64,000 bases of DNA from Psoroptes ovis. Lineage: Eukaryota > Arthropoda > Arachnida > Sarcoptiformes > Psoroptidae. Position numbers and translations under genes: made by a program. Positions within the stretch are counted from its first letter, which is position 1; every line of letters begins with the position of its first letter. The stretch is taken from positions 1 to 64,000 of the forward strand of contig PQWQ01000025.1 of NCBI GenBank assembly GCA_002943765.1, read 5' to 3'. The notes below the pieces were generated by a model. That model saw only the letters and a list, made by a program, of their open reading frames with translations, was not told where the DNA came from and ran no database searches. Shown one piece after another: positions 1 through 10,153 of the stretch.

Positions 1-2070
1 GTGACATTACTCAGTGGAGGTTAATTATCAACTACGTACCTGATCAGATCTGGTGCATCACCACGTGTATGTCTTATCGTATTGTCATCATCGTCAAACA
101 TGCGCCTGGAAAGGGAAAGAGGTGATTGTGGAGAGTGAGGAGGAGGAGCAAAAAAAAAATGAAATCGAATTAATTTCACTTTCGATCACCGAAACTCTGA
201 TCGATAATTGGTCATTGATCAATCACCGATCGAATCGAATCGAATCGATCGATCTATCGATTGTTCAAACCATCGATCAACCGATATCTACGATATTGGC
301 CGTACACGAAAATCGATCAATTGACGATCATTCGTGGACGGATCATTACTACATGAGAAAAAAATTGGGAAATTTCCCGAGAAAATTTCCTTGGAAAGTT
401 TCCGGGAACTTTTCTCTGGGAACTTTTCCCCGGAATGTTTCCGGGAACTTTTCTTAAGAACTTTTCCCAAAGTTTGCGGAAATTTTCCCGAAAATTTTTC
501 AGAAAATTTTTTTCAAAAAAAAAAAAAAAAAAAAAAGAGGATGAACGAAAGAAGAACGAAAAAATCGATTTTTTCCTCCTCCTCCTGCTCCTCTTCCTCA
601 TCAGAAAGAAAAAATTTTAAGGAAAAAAACTTTCGAAAAAATTTCTTTAAATACAAAAGCAAAAAAGACACGAAAAGAAAAAAAATCAATAAAAATGATT
701 ATTTATAAATGGAAAACCTCACCAAACATACACAAGTACACACACTAAGATACATATAAATACAGGGTATTAATGATATATCATTATTATTATTAATAAT
801 ACTCTTATCGTTCCTTCACTAATAACCGAGTACAAAACGATAGTATCAATTTTGGTACCGGATACTGTCGTTTTACGAGTCGCCAAAAATTGTCACGAAA
901 CTGTCGCTGCCCTGTAGTTTTTGAATTATGAATGCCCGAGCGTCGCTCGGGCCGAGCAGGTAGTGGTCAGATAAAGCTAAACGTGACCATGCCGTTCTAC
1001 GACAGACAAGGGTCTTTGAGGAGACGAAATTTTTTTTCTTCGGTCGGGAAAATTTCCGAGAATTTTTTTTTCAGAGAAATTTTCTCGGGAATAAAAAGTG
1101 TTTCTTACATTTTTTTTTCTTGGTTTTTAATCCGTAAATATAATGATACATTCGTTTGATTATTTTAATTCTGTGGAATGTTTTTCTGGGTGAATATAAT
1201 TATGGTATTACATTATTACATGTAAATTTACAGCCCACATACATATGTATTCATGTTTGTTTTTGTAATTTTTGGTAATGATAGGGTTTATAGATTTTAA
1301 ATGGTTGGAGGTTTCCTTTTTTTCAATTTTTTGAAAGGTTAATTTTTGAAAGGTTAACATTAGTCTGAAAGGTTAAAAAAGGTTTTTAGAGTAGTTTTCT
1401 CAAAGGTTTCAGCCTTTGATAGTCATATATGTGGTCATATATCAATTTCAAACGGTCTTTGTTGAAGTTTATGAAGATTTCAATATATGTCTATGGCGAT
1501 AATAGTTTTTTCAAGGGTTATCCACCTAATAATAACACCAGCTTCAGGCTAGCATCAGAATGATTTTGTTGGATGAGAAACTTTTCTTTGGAAACTTCGG
1601 AGAAATTTTTTTCTCGGAAACTTTCCAGGAAATATTTTTCCTCGGGAAATTTCTCGAGAGAAAATTTCCAGAAAGAAAACTTCCTCGAAATCATAATTGA
1701 TTTCAGATTCACTTGAAAACTAATCAATTTTTTTCAATCAAAGACCACTTGATCTTTGAATTTTTTGAAAAAAAGAAAATTTTTCAATTTGAAATCCAAC
1801 AATCATACTATCGATGTTTATACGATGACATCTCGTTCAACAACTTTCAAACAATAATAAACCAATACAATCGATTGTTGAATTCTCAACATCCAAAGGA
1901 CCTCTCGAGGACCGACCATCTGAAGCCATGTCCCTTTACCGAGCCTCTTGAGCCGAACAGATCAATCAATCTGATGACAACGAAAATACTTATGATTCGA
2001 AATTCGAGTGTTTCCGAGAGAAAATTTCCTCTCGGAGGAGGAGGAGGAGGAGGAAGAAGAAAATTAATTA
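1..2070. other. Gene-free, low-complexity start of window
   Basis: I see no gene here. The stretch contains an A22 run (515-536), purine-rich tracts, and clusters of degenerate GGAAATTTTCC-like words at about 355-510, 1040-1090 and 1570-1690. The open frames are short, overlap on both strands and have no recognisable protein similarity. Confidence 0.6.
930..999 (+). repeat. Dispersed repeat with GCCCGAGCG hairpin, copy 1
   Basis: An inverted repeat, GCCCGAGCG-T-CGCTCGGGC (934-952), is followed by CGAGCAGG and, about 20 bp later, ACGTGA-CC-ATGCCGTTCT. The same ordered blocks recur at 26244-26314, so this is a dispersed repeat or a relic of a shared element. Its identity is unknown. Confidence 0.5.
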
Positions 2071-2151
2071 TTAGGTTGTCCGAAAAGTTTTTGCCGATCG
2101 ATATCGTATGGAATTATGAGAAAATCGGCAAGAACTTTTGGGACAACCTAA
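2071..2151. mobile_element. Mariner-like MITE, subfamily A
   Basis: An 81-bp palindromic element opens TTAGGTTGTCCGAAAAGTT and closes with the complementary AACTTTTGGGACAACCTAA. TA dinucleotides flank it at 2069-2070 and 2152-2153, as expected for a Tc1/mariner target-site duplication. The inner arm is TTGCCGAT. There is no coding capacity. Confidence 0.85.
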
Positions 2152-2407
2152 TATTGCACATAATTGACGATTCTTGTCATCACTTGACACACCTACACCC
2201 ACGCGCCTACACACACAGAGAAATTGATAATTATCAATTTGAAGATTGCTTGAAGATTCTTAAAGATTAATCAATTTTCTTCAAGAAGAATATTCTTGAT
2301 TCGAAGATGATTCACAAAAATTCAATTACGAATTCAATTATAACCCTCTTATATGATTGAAAATTATGGCTATAAATAGCTTCGAGGCTCTATTAAAGGC
2401 TATAATA

Positions 2408-2487
2408 TTAGGTTGTCCCATAAGTTCTTGCTGTTTTTAAAATTTTTTTCATTCCAAAAAACGGCAAGAACTTATGGGACAACCTAA
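2408..2487. mobile_element. Mariner-like MITE, subfamily A
   Basis: An 80-bp element with nearly perfect terminal inverted repeats (TTAGGTTGTCCCATAAGTTC with its complement). TA flanks it on both sides (2406-2407 and 2488-2489). Its arms agree through the CATAAG variant, so the two ends were homogenised or the copy is young. Confidence 0.85.
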
Positions 2488-2891
2488 TAATAGCTTTTCA
2501 TTTTGGACCTTCAAACGCCTTCGGCTTACGCCATAAAAAATCTGATTTTATAGGACTTTATAGGTGGCGCATCAATCGGTCGATTGATTCGTTTCTTGAT
2601 TCGTTTCTTGATTTTTGATTGGTTTTTTCTTCGCTGTGATGAATACTTTGTTTATGAAAGGTACCCGAAAAAAAATTCCTCGACTCAAAAACAAAAACAC
2701 GTGCATCGATTTTGAAAAATTTCGAACACAGAGAAAAACACGTGAACGAATTCTTAAAGAAAATTTCTGGGAAATTTTTGCTTTTCCCGGCAAATTTCTC
2801 TTCATAAATTGTTAAATTAAATTTTGATTCACAGCAAAAAAAAAATTCATAAAAGACGTACACATACGAACAAAAGAACAAACAAATAATA

Positions 2892-2974
2892 TTTAGGTTG
2901 TCCGGAAAGTTCATTCTGGTTAATCAATCGAGAATTGCTCGAGAAAATTGGCCAAAACTTTCCGGACAATCTAA
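2892..2974 (+). mobile_element. Mariner-like MITE, subfamily B, forward
   Basis: Outer arms are TTTAGGTTGTCCGGAAAGTT and the complementary end. The asymmetric inner sequence (TTCATTCTGGTTAATC, then TTGCTC and TTGGCCAAAAC) places it in subfamily B. It is the only B copy in the left third of the window. Confidence 0.8.
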
Positions 2975-3057
2975 CAATATCGCAAATATACAACAAAATA
3001 TGTCATATACACAACAAAACAAAACAAAACAAATGAAAGAGATCATTTGTTCATAAA

Positions 3058-3139
3058 TTAGGTTGTCCTAAAAGTTTTTACCGATTTACCAATTTACAAA
3101 ACATCTGAAAAAACGGCAAAAACTTACCGGACAACCTAA
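3058..3139. mobile_element. Mariner-like MITE, subfamily A, diverged
   Basis: TTAGGTTGTCCTAAAAGTTT at the left pairs imperfectly with AACTTACCGGACAACCTAA at the right. The inner arms are TACCGAT and ACGGCAAAAA. The flanking TA is not immediately adjacent, consistent with an older copy. Confidence 0.75.
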
Positions 3140-3233
3140 GAGTTTGTAATTCATAATTTATTGTTATTGTTATTGTTGGTGTAATAACAATCGAAAGACT
3201 AATGACAATTTTGCTTTTGTTCAGCTGTGTTTT

Positions 3234-3283
3234 GAGAAAATTTCCTGAAAACAAGAAAAAAAAAGTTTTCAGGAAATTTTCTC
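3234..3283. repeat. 19-bp perfect inverted repeat
   Basis: Arms 3234-3252 and 3265-3283 are perfectly complementary (GAGAAAATTTCCTGAAAAC) around a 12-nt A-rich spacer. The arm is built from the GGAAATTTTCC-type word common in this part of the window. Confidence 0.85.
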
Positions 3284-4348
3284 TCGCAACCTTCTTCACC
3301 TGCCTCCCCCTTCGTCTACCTCTCCAAGTCGCTAACAAAAGATCTTATTCTTTCACTGAATTGTTAAGGTGACAACTGCATTCATTGTGAGGTAAACAAT
3401 AGGTGAGACAACTTTTTTTTTATAAAAACAAAAATTTGAAAGGGTTAATTGAATTATTTCAATTCCATTCATTTGAATTGAATTGAATCAAAATTCAATT
3501 CAAAATTTTTAACGGAAAGTTTCTCGGGAAAAAGTTTCTCGGGAAAAAAGTTTCTCGGGAAATTCAGTTCACAACATGTATAGTGTTTCAGGTGAAGGGC
3601 TATACATTCATTCATATCTGTCAGTCACGAAAATTTTCGGTAATTTTCTCGGAGAATTTTTCCGGGAAATTTTTCCGGAAAAACTTTTTTTCCGGAAAAA
3701 TTTCGAAAAATCACAAAATTAAAAGAGGGTCCAAGGGACCCTCTTGGGCCCTCTGGGTCCTTAGGGCCTCTGGCAACCCTTTGGACCCTGATACACACAA
3801 ATTTTGAAAAGGGTTAATCTTTGAACAAAAACTTACTCAGCTTTATCACGTGTATGAAAACGTGATATTGTTTGTTTGGCCACGGCCAATGCATTATCAA
3901 AATCGATTGGCATCGTTGATTAGTTGATTACAGAATTTATGAATGGTGCTGCTCGTTGATAGTGAATGATGATGACGATGAAATATTTGAAAGGTTGAAA
4001 TAGTGGACGAGTAGAAATAGAAAAAAATTTTTCTTCGTCAAAGAAAATCACACAAAAAAAACACACCCACAAACACACCCGTTGAACACGTGTTTGATTC
4101 ACACGGCCAAATGAAAATATGGCCCTTTGCTAGGCCCTTAGAACCTGGTTCCCTAAGGTTCCCTTAAAGGTTCGTTGATTCGATTTAATCCGATAATTGA
4201 AGATTAAGGATACGATTTGAAAGGATTAAATCTCGGTGAATTTTCTCAGAAATTTCTTGGGATTTCTCGATGGATTTTCCTTGGAAATTTCTTAGACTGT
4301 GTGGGTGGATAATCTTCAAATGATCTTGGAAGTATATTCTTGGAAATT

Positions 4349-4452
4349 CTTGGAAATTTTCTCAGAAATTCTTGGAAATTTTCTCAGAAATTCTTGGAAA
4401 TTTTCTCAGAAATTCTTGGAAATTTTCTCAGAAATTCTTGGAAATTTTCTCT
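4349..4452. repeat. 22-bp tandem repeat
   Basis: The unit CTTGGAAATTTTCTCAGAAATT is repeated 4.7 times with no visible change between copies. It looks like a recent local amplification of one of the degenerate GGAAATTTTCC words that surround it. Confidence 0.9.
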
Positions 4453-4483
4453 TGTCGAAGATGTAGAAGACGAACAAGGTTAT

Positions 4484-4523
4484 AATCCTTTCAATCGGTT
4501 TCAATTGATCGATTGAAAGGATT
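4484..4523. repeat. 14-bp perfect inverted repeat
   Basis: AATCCTTTCAATCG (4484-4497) is perfectly complementary to 4510-4523 across a 12-nt spacer. It lies just downstream of the 22-bp tandem array. No gene is nearby, so it has no terminator role that I can support. Confidence 0.75.
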
Positions 4524-5946
4524 GAAAAGGTTGATTGATTGATTGATGCCCCAAGGTTATGGTTGTTGTGATCTAGATGATGATCAGGATGATGGTCAGT
4601 GAAATATCAAAGATGATTGATTGATCCGATGATCATTGGTGGTCATGAGTATCATGGTGGTCATGACAAATTACGCTGGTTTATGGTGACTTATGACTGG
4701 TGGTAACTTATGAATGATGTTGACTGTGAGTAAGTGACGAATGACAGCTGAATCAAACACAATCACGCAATTTGTGGATGACCCTTTTTTTCGGGTGATT
4801 ATTTTTGATGGTTGGAGACTTTCTGGTGATGATCTTGGTGATATTTGACGAGTATGATTGAAAGGCACTTTGCAATTCATTTGATGATGTTGATATTGCT
4901 ACACATGTAACGTTGTTTGTGAATGATTTTTTTTTTTTTTTTTTGTTGGCTGAACATTCATAAATCACATTTTAACATTGAAATTTCACTCACAATTTGG
5001 AAAAAGTTGTTTTCACTGTCGAAATTCAATTTTTTGGAAAATTTTTATGGAAATTTTCCTTGGAAAATTTCTTCATACAAAAACAAATGAAAGTTTACGC
5101 CCAATTTTTTTCGTAAACATTTCTCTCACAATCACATTCGTAATCAATTGTTTTCACAAACACTCATATTCATCACTGATTAATTAATTCTTGGTGTAAT
5201 CTTGGAGTGATTTTGATGTAATTTTGGAGAAATTTTCGGAGAAATTTTCCAGGAAAATTCCCAAAAAAATTTTTTCGGAAAATTTCCCGAAACGTTAACA
5301 AACGATTACGACGATGAAATGTCGCTAAAACGAAGATGAAAATATCCGAAATTCTGTTCGGTACATCTCAAAGATAGAAGATAAGTGAAACCTTAAAATA
5401 CGACGACGATCTGCGCAAGATTCGAATTCATTTCTGAAAAACAGAATAAATTCTGAGGAGTAATATGAGGGTGAGGAGGAGGAGGAGGAGGAGTAATAAT
5501 AATAATAATGGAACGGGGGGCAGTGGGCCCATGGTGGAAAGGAACTTTAACATTTTCAAATAAATGGAAAAGTAAGTAGCTGAAAGCACTCTGAAACTTT
5601 TTTTTCGACCCCCCCCCGGGTATTTCTTCATGCTCCTCGCACTGAATTTTTTCGAGGATTCCCCCAAGTATAAGGGGGGAAAGGGTATAAAAACACTGAG
5701 ACTATAGAAGTACATGAATACATAGATGAATACACAATAGAAGAGAGACGATGGCATAACAATGGCCTAGAAATTGAAACCCAATAACAAAAACTGAATG
5801 ATGTAGCGGGGGGTGGAATTTTTTTTTGAAATTCGGGCACCCAGTCTATATATGCATGGCATATATACATATATATACATAGATAGACATAACACACATA
5901 TACAATAGGACACAAGCATACATACCCTCAATCATTGTGTATTTTA

Positions 5947-6026
5947 TTAGGTTGTCCGCAAAGTTTTTGCCAATTATATCGTAGAAAATCATTGAAAAAT
6001 CGGTAAAAACTTTTCGGACAGCCTCA
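5947..6026. mobile_element. Mariner-like MITE, subfamily A
   Basis: TA (5945-5946) precedes TTAGGTTGTCCGCAAAGTTT. The right end is ACTTTTCGGACAGCCTCA, with two changes from consensus. The inner sequence resembles the copy at 7768 (ATATCG, then GAAAATCATTGAAAAATCGG). Confidence 0.8.
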
Positions 6027-6928
6027 TATATCAGTATATTCATACCTATACACAGTATAAACGTACAATCGTACAATTATACAAATTCTCATATACATTT
6101 ACATGTGTATGTGTGTGCAAAATTTATACATATATACAGGCGTCATATATATATAAATATAATGATAATATATATTTATACGAGCACACATACATAGACC
6201 GTACACATAAATGCATATGAAATAGTAAAGGGTTTTCATTTTATTCTATTAATAGGCTTAGAACTTATAGACCAAATACCGAATAAAAAGAAGATAGAAA
6301 ACCCATTAAATTCTTATAAAGGAATATATTCTTAGAATTCATTGAGAGAATAGTCTTAATTTCATCCAATTTCACTTGATGGATGCAAACGGCAAAAATT
6401 ACTTGGGGAAATTTTCTCGGATTTCTTTGATTAGGGAAATTTTCCTTTGGACCCAATCACCCTGGGACCCTTGGAATCATTCGGATCTTTCAAGTTTTAC
6501 GGGTGAAAGTCAAAGGTGTAAGTCAAAGAGTCTCGGGCCCTCCCGGGCCCTAGATGTGATGAATCCATGGAGATTTCTTTGTTTGGTCGGAAAAACAAAC
6601 AAACAAACAAATCACTGACCACTACGACAAATGGTGATTCGTTGTGATTCTGACTGGGGTGGGGGAAGAAGATAATCCATGAATGAATGTTATCTGAAGA
6701 CCGTACGATACGATATATATGAATGGTCCTTGGACTGATTATAAAAAAAAAGTTTTCGCGGACAAACAATAAAAAATGGACTGTTCATAAATAAAGTTAA
6801 TTTTTTTAGAAGTGATCAAAAGACTATCCTACGAATGAAGGGTTATAGCCTCTTTGTGTGAATGAATGATGATGATGATGACGAATAAAGTTATGTCAAA
6901 GTGAGCGAAAAAAAAAAATCCAAAAACA

Positions 6929-6955
6929 TTTGGGTTGTCCGCAAAGTGATGTCGC
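6929..6955 (+). mobile_element. Single MITE end
   Basis: TTTGGGTTGTCCGCAAAGTG matches the MITE terminal repeat, but no complementary right end is present within 150 bp. It is probably a truncated copy. Confidence 0.45.
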
Positions 6956-7343
6956 CATTTAATCAATGTAAATCACCATTTAAATCAAAGAATAAAGACT
7001 TCATTTAAAACCGACCGAATTTTGTGAACGACGCCTTTGTGAATGCATGAGAGAGAGGAGCAAAAAAAATTGACATTTTATCTATTCGAATGTCTACTGA
7101 TATGTCTATCAAAGATGAGAGAAAGAGGAGAAATATGAGGAAAATTTCCATAGAAATTGTCTGGAAAAATGTTTCCAAATAAAAAAAATCGAAACCGAAA
7201 TCAAACGATATGATCCATTGATGATGGTGATCACTGTGTGCGATTCGTTCATCCATTCATTGATTCCTTATGGAATATTCGTTGATATGTGGTGTGTGCT
7301 CGTCAGTGTGTATATGGACCGAATCGTATATCAAACGAATATA

Positions 7344-7423
7344 TTAGGTTGTCCCATAAGTTTTTGCCGTTTTTTAATTGTTTTTTCATCTGAAAAACGG
7401 CAAGAACTTATCGGACAACCTAA
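7344..7423. mobile_element. Mariner-like MITE, subfamily A
   Basis: An 80-bp element flanked by TA at 7342-7343 and 7424-7425. The left arm is TTAGGTTGTCCCATAAGTTT and the right arm is AACTTATCGGACAACCTAA. Its interior, a T-rich spacer and CATCTGAAAAACGGC, is close to that of the 2408 copy. Confidence 0.85.
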
Positions 7424-7549
7424 TATATACGTCTTATATCTAACGAATATATGTCAGGAATCATATCATATCTTAGAGCACGTATATATCTGTGATCATA
7501 TATCATCATGTAATCTTTGACCATAAACCATGTATATATGAATATTTAA

Positions 7550-7650
7550 GTCATATACATGTATATGGCAAATATACACGTGTATATATGGCATGTATAC
7601 ACGTGTATATATGTGTCGATATATAATGTCATATATAATGATATATGATT
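7550..7650. repeat. TATA/CATATA microsatellite tract
   Basis: Alternating TATA, CATATA and CACGTGTATA words fill this tract. Similar CATA-rich sequence lies at 5845-5930 and 6060-6200. It is simple sequence with no gene signal. Confidence 0.7.
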
Positions 7651-7767
7651 ATAATGACTTTTGGACTTTTCATGACAAGCAAAGATGAAAGATGAAAAAA
7701 CGAAAATTCCACCATCAAAAATGCCACCATGATGTAGTAATATATCGATGTACCACCATCAAATATA

Positions 7768-7847
7768 TTAGGTTGTCCGAAAAGTTTTTGCCGATTATAT
7801 CGCAGAGAATCATTAGAAAATCGGCAAGAACTTATCGGACAACCTAA
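7768..7847. mobile_element. Mariner-like MITE, subfamily A
   Basis: An 80-bp element with TA on both sides. The arms extend about 28 bp inward through TTGCCGAT, so nearly the whole element can fold into one hairpin. It is close to the consensus for subfamily A. Confidence 0.88.
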
Positions 7848-7988
7848 TATAAAAAAGGGGGTTCGAATACAATTATATTCATTCAACCAAATAGAATTGG
7901 CCTAAAGGGAATTTCTTTCGCTCCTCCTCACCCTCTCAAATATCATATACCATCATATACATCTACCATTCACATACAGCATACATAA

Positions 7989-8035
7989 ATGGGTGAATTC
8001 CTGTATATATCACATATATACAGGAATTCACCCAT
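7989..8035. repeat. 22-bp perfect inverted repeat, 3-nt spacer
   Basis: Arms 7989-8010 and 8014-8035 are fully complementary (ATGGGTGAATTCCTGTATAT plus two bases) with only CAC between them. The perfection implies a recent origin, selection, or a fold-back assembly artefact. It does not belong to the MITE family. Confidence 0.9.
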
Positions 8036-8199
8036 CCCCCTCTCCACCACCATCCGCAATATACATAAGAAGCAAAATGCGAAACACATGCGTCTTCGAT
8101 GCTCAAAAATGATGATGATGGTACTCTCAGGAAAATCCATCAGATTTTCATGTGGTAGAAGCATAGGCAAATTTCTGCTCCTCCTCCGCTAAAAAACAT

Positions 8200-10153
8200 A
8201 TATACATGTTTGGTTATTTCAATGTATAAAAATTTCACAATCGTTCACAGCTGATGATTTGGACTTGTAAAAATTTTTGAAAAATTGATAATAATGAAGT
8301 TTATTGAATTCGCTTGATTTTCAGGGCAACAAATATCAAATTTGTCATTTAGTAGGATTGTTGAGCCAATAAATTGAGAAATAATTGTCAAATTACGCAT
8401 TTCTCAATGCTAACCAACAAATGATGATAAATTTGGGAAACTTGGTCGGATTTTGAGTAAAATTTTGAGCCTAATTTTCAATGAATAAGTCATGAGTAAT
8501 AAAGAAATCTAAGCTAATAATTTTTCTATAATTTTAAATTAGATGAAATCTCAATGCCCGAAATCATTTAGAGGCCTTATTCATTCAACACAAAATTGGA
8601 CCCATATTTCCATGAGTTCGGAACCAGATCGATTAATGAAATAATCATCTCCAATTGTTATTAATGTGATTGCATGAAACAAATTTGTATTTTTTTAATT
8701 GATGAAAATTATTAAATAAAATTTTTATAATTGAATAAACTGAAATTTGAATACGAAAATACATGAAGAATATTATAATTAAAAACGAATGTGATCACTG
8801 TGCAATCGGAAGATCCAAGGACTCGACCTTGCAAACATTTCAGAAAGGTCTTTGACATCAGAGCCGTAAAATGTTTCCAAATTATTTTTCAAAATTTTCA
8901 CACGACAGAAACTTAAAGAAACTCGCAAACATTAATATACCTAAGGGCTTAAGGGCCTCAAATATTTTTTTCTCACATTTAATCCCTCGCGTCGCCAGCT
9001 CAGTAATCCTTTTCGTCGTCAGTTGACTATTTTTCTTCAAAATTCATATTTTCTTTTTAACAATTTCTGTTGCATAACGAAAGGGCTAAACGACAAATAT
9101 TGAATTAAAATCTTTAAACTTTGGGACTTTAAAACTTTATTGAACTTTATGGGTTATGAGTTATGGTTTATTTTATCTGAAAAACATTTTAAAATGGAAA
9201 GTTAAATTAATAGAGGAAAAATGTTTATTCTCACGTCGTGGCCACTTGGTCATTGAAATTGACATCCTAACTTTGTCTTTGACTTTTTGATAATGAGACC
9301 TAAGTGTCGACGATCGTGGTGTTCAAATATGTGTTTTTGGTTAGTGTTTGAGAGTAATTATGTTGTTTGTGCCGATCCTTGGTCTTTGTGTTGCGTACTT
9401 TATGTTGTTCTGTTGTTCGTATCGTAGGAAAGTTTAGCTTTCTTCTAAAAATTTTCAAAATCAATTAACGGATTAAATTCGTAAGATAAGAATGTTCAAA
9501 AATAAATATATACAATTTTTTTCAGAACGGTTTGTGTTTTGGGAAAGGTTCTAAGTTTCTTAAGAAAAATCTCAAAAGCAATTAAAGGCTTAGAACCATA
9601 AGATAAAAATATTCATAATTGGATATGTCACGGTGGTCAACATGGGCTTTGATTCTATTTCTTGAAACTGCTAATTATTTTTTGTGCCCATCAGTAATTG
9701 AAATAAATAATTGGTGTACGTCCTTTGTGAATAAAGTCCCTAAATCTCTCTCCTTTTAAAATTTGAATTTTATATTTTGCAACGATTTTTAATAAAATTA
9801 TAACGATTTTTGTTGAATGAAGTCTAACAACGAAAATCATACGAAAATAACCTATTCTCTGCAACAATTTCACGATTTTGTTACGATCATTTTAAAATTT
9901 CATCTTCATTTTTATCAAATTCTCGCCCATCATTATCATTATTCAATCTCAATATTCAATTTATATTAACTTTTCCATTTATATTTCCACTTTTTTTTGA
10001 TTAACCGAATATCATTTATATTTTTCATTTATTCTTAACTGTTTGATTAATTTTAATTCCATTTTAATATCTATAGCTTGAACCTCAGAATCTAATTCAT
10101 TTTTTTCAGATAAATTTCACTGTACCGTTTCGAATAATTCTAATCCATCAAAT
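8200..10153. other. AT-rich stretch without a gene
   Basis: I see no gene here. The only structure noted is a diverged pair of about 80-bp direct repeats around 9428-9630. The stretch leads into the transposon-like gene at 10154 and may hold its 5' flank. Confidence 0.5.
9428..9630. repeat. Diverged direct repeat pair
   Basis: A block of about 80 bp (GGAAAGTTTAGCTTTC, then CAATTAACGGATT and TAAGATAAGAATGTTCA) recurs about 113 bp downstream with many substitutions (CAATTAAAGGCTTAG, TAAGATAAAAATATTCA). It could be remains of a subterminal repeat of the adjacent element. Confidence 0.45.

Noticed and set aside
1713..2270. Open frame of 185 residues
   Set aside because: It contains the MITE at 2071-2151 and a polyglycine run from GGA repeats; there is no family similarity.
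4349..4452. CRISPR-like array
   Set aside because: The repeats are directly adjacent without spacers, in a eukaryotic genome; it is a minisatellite.
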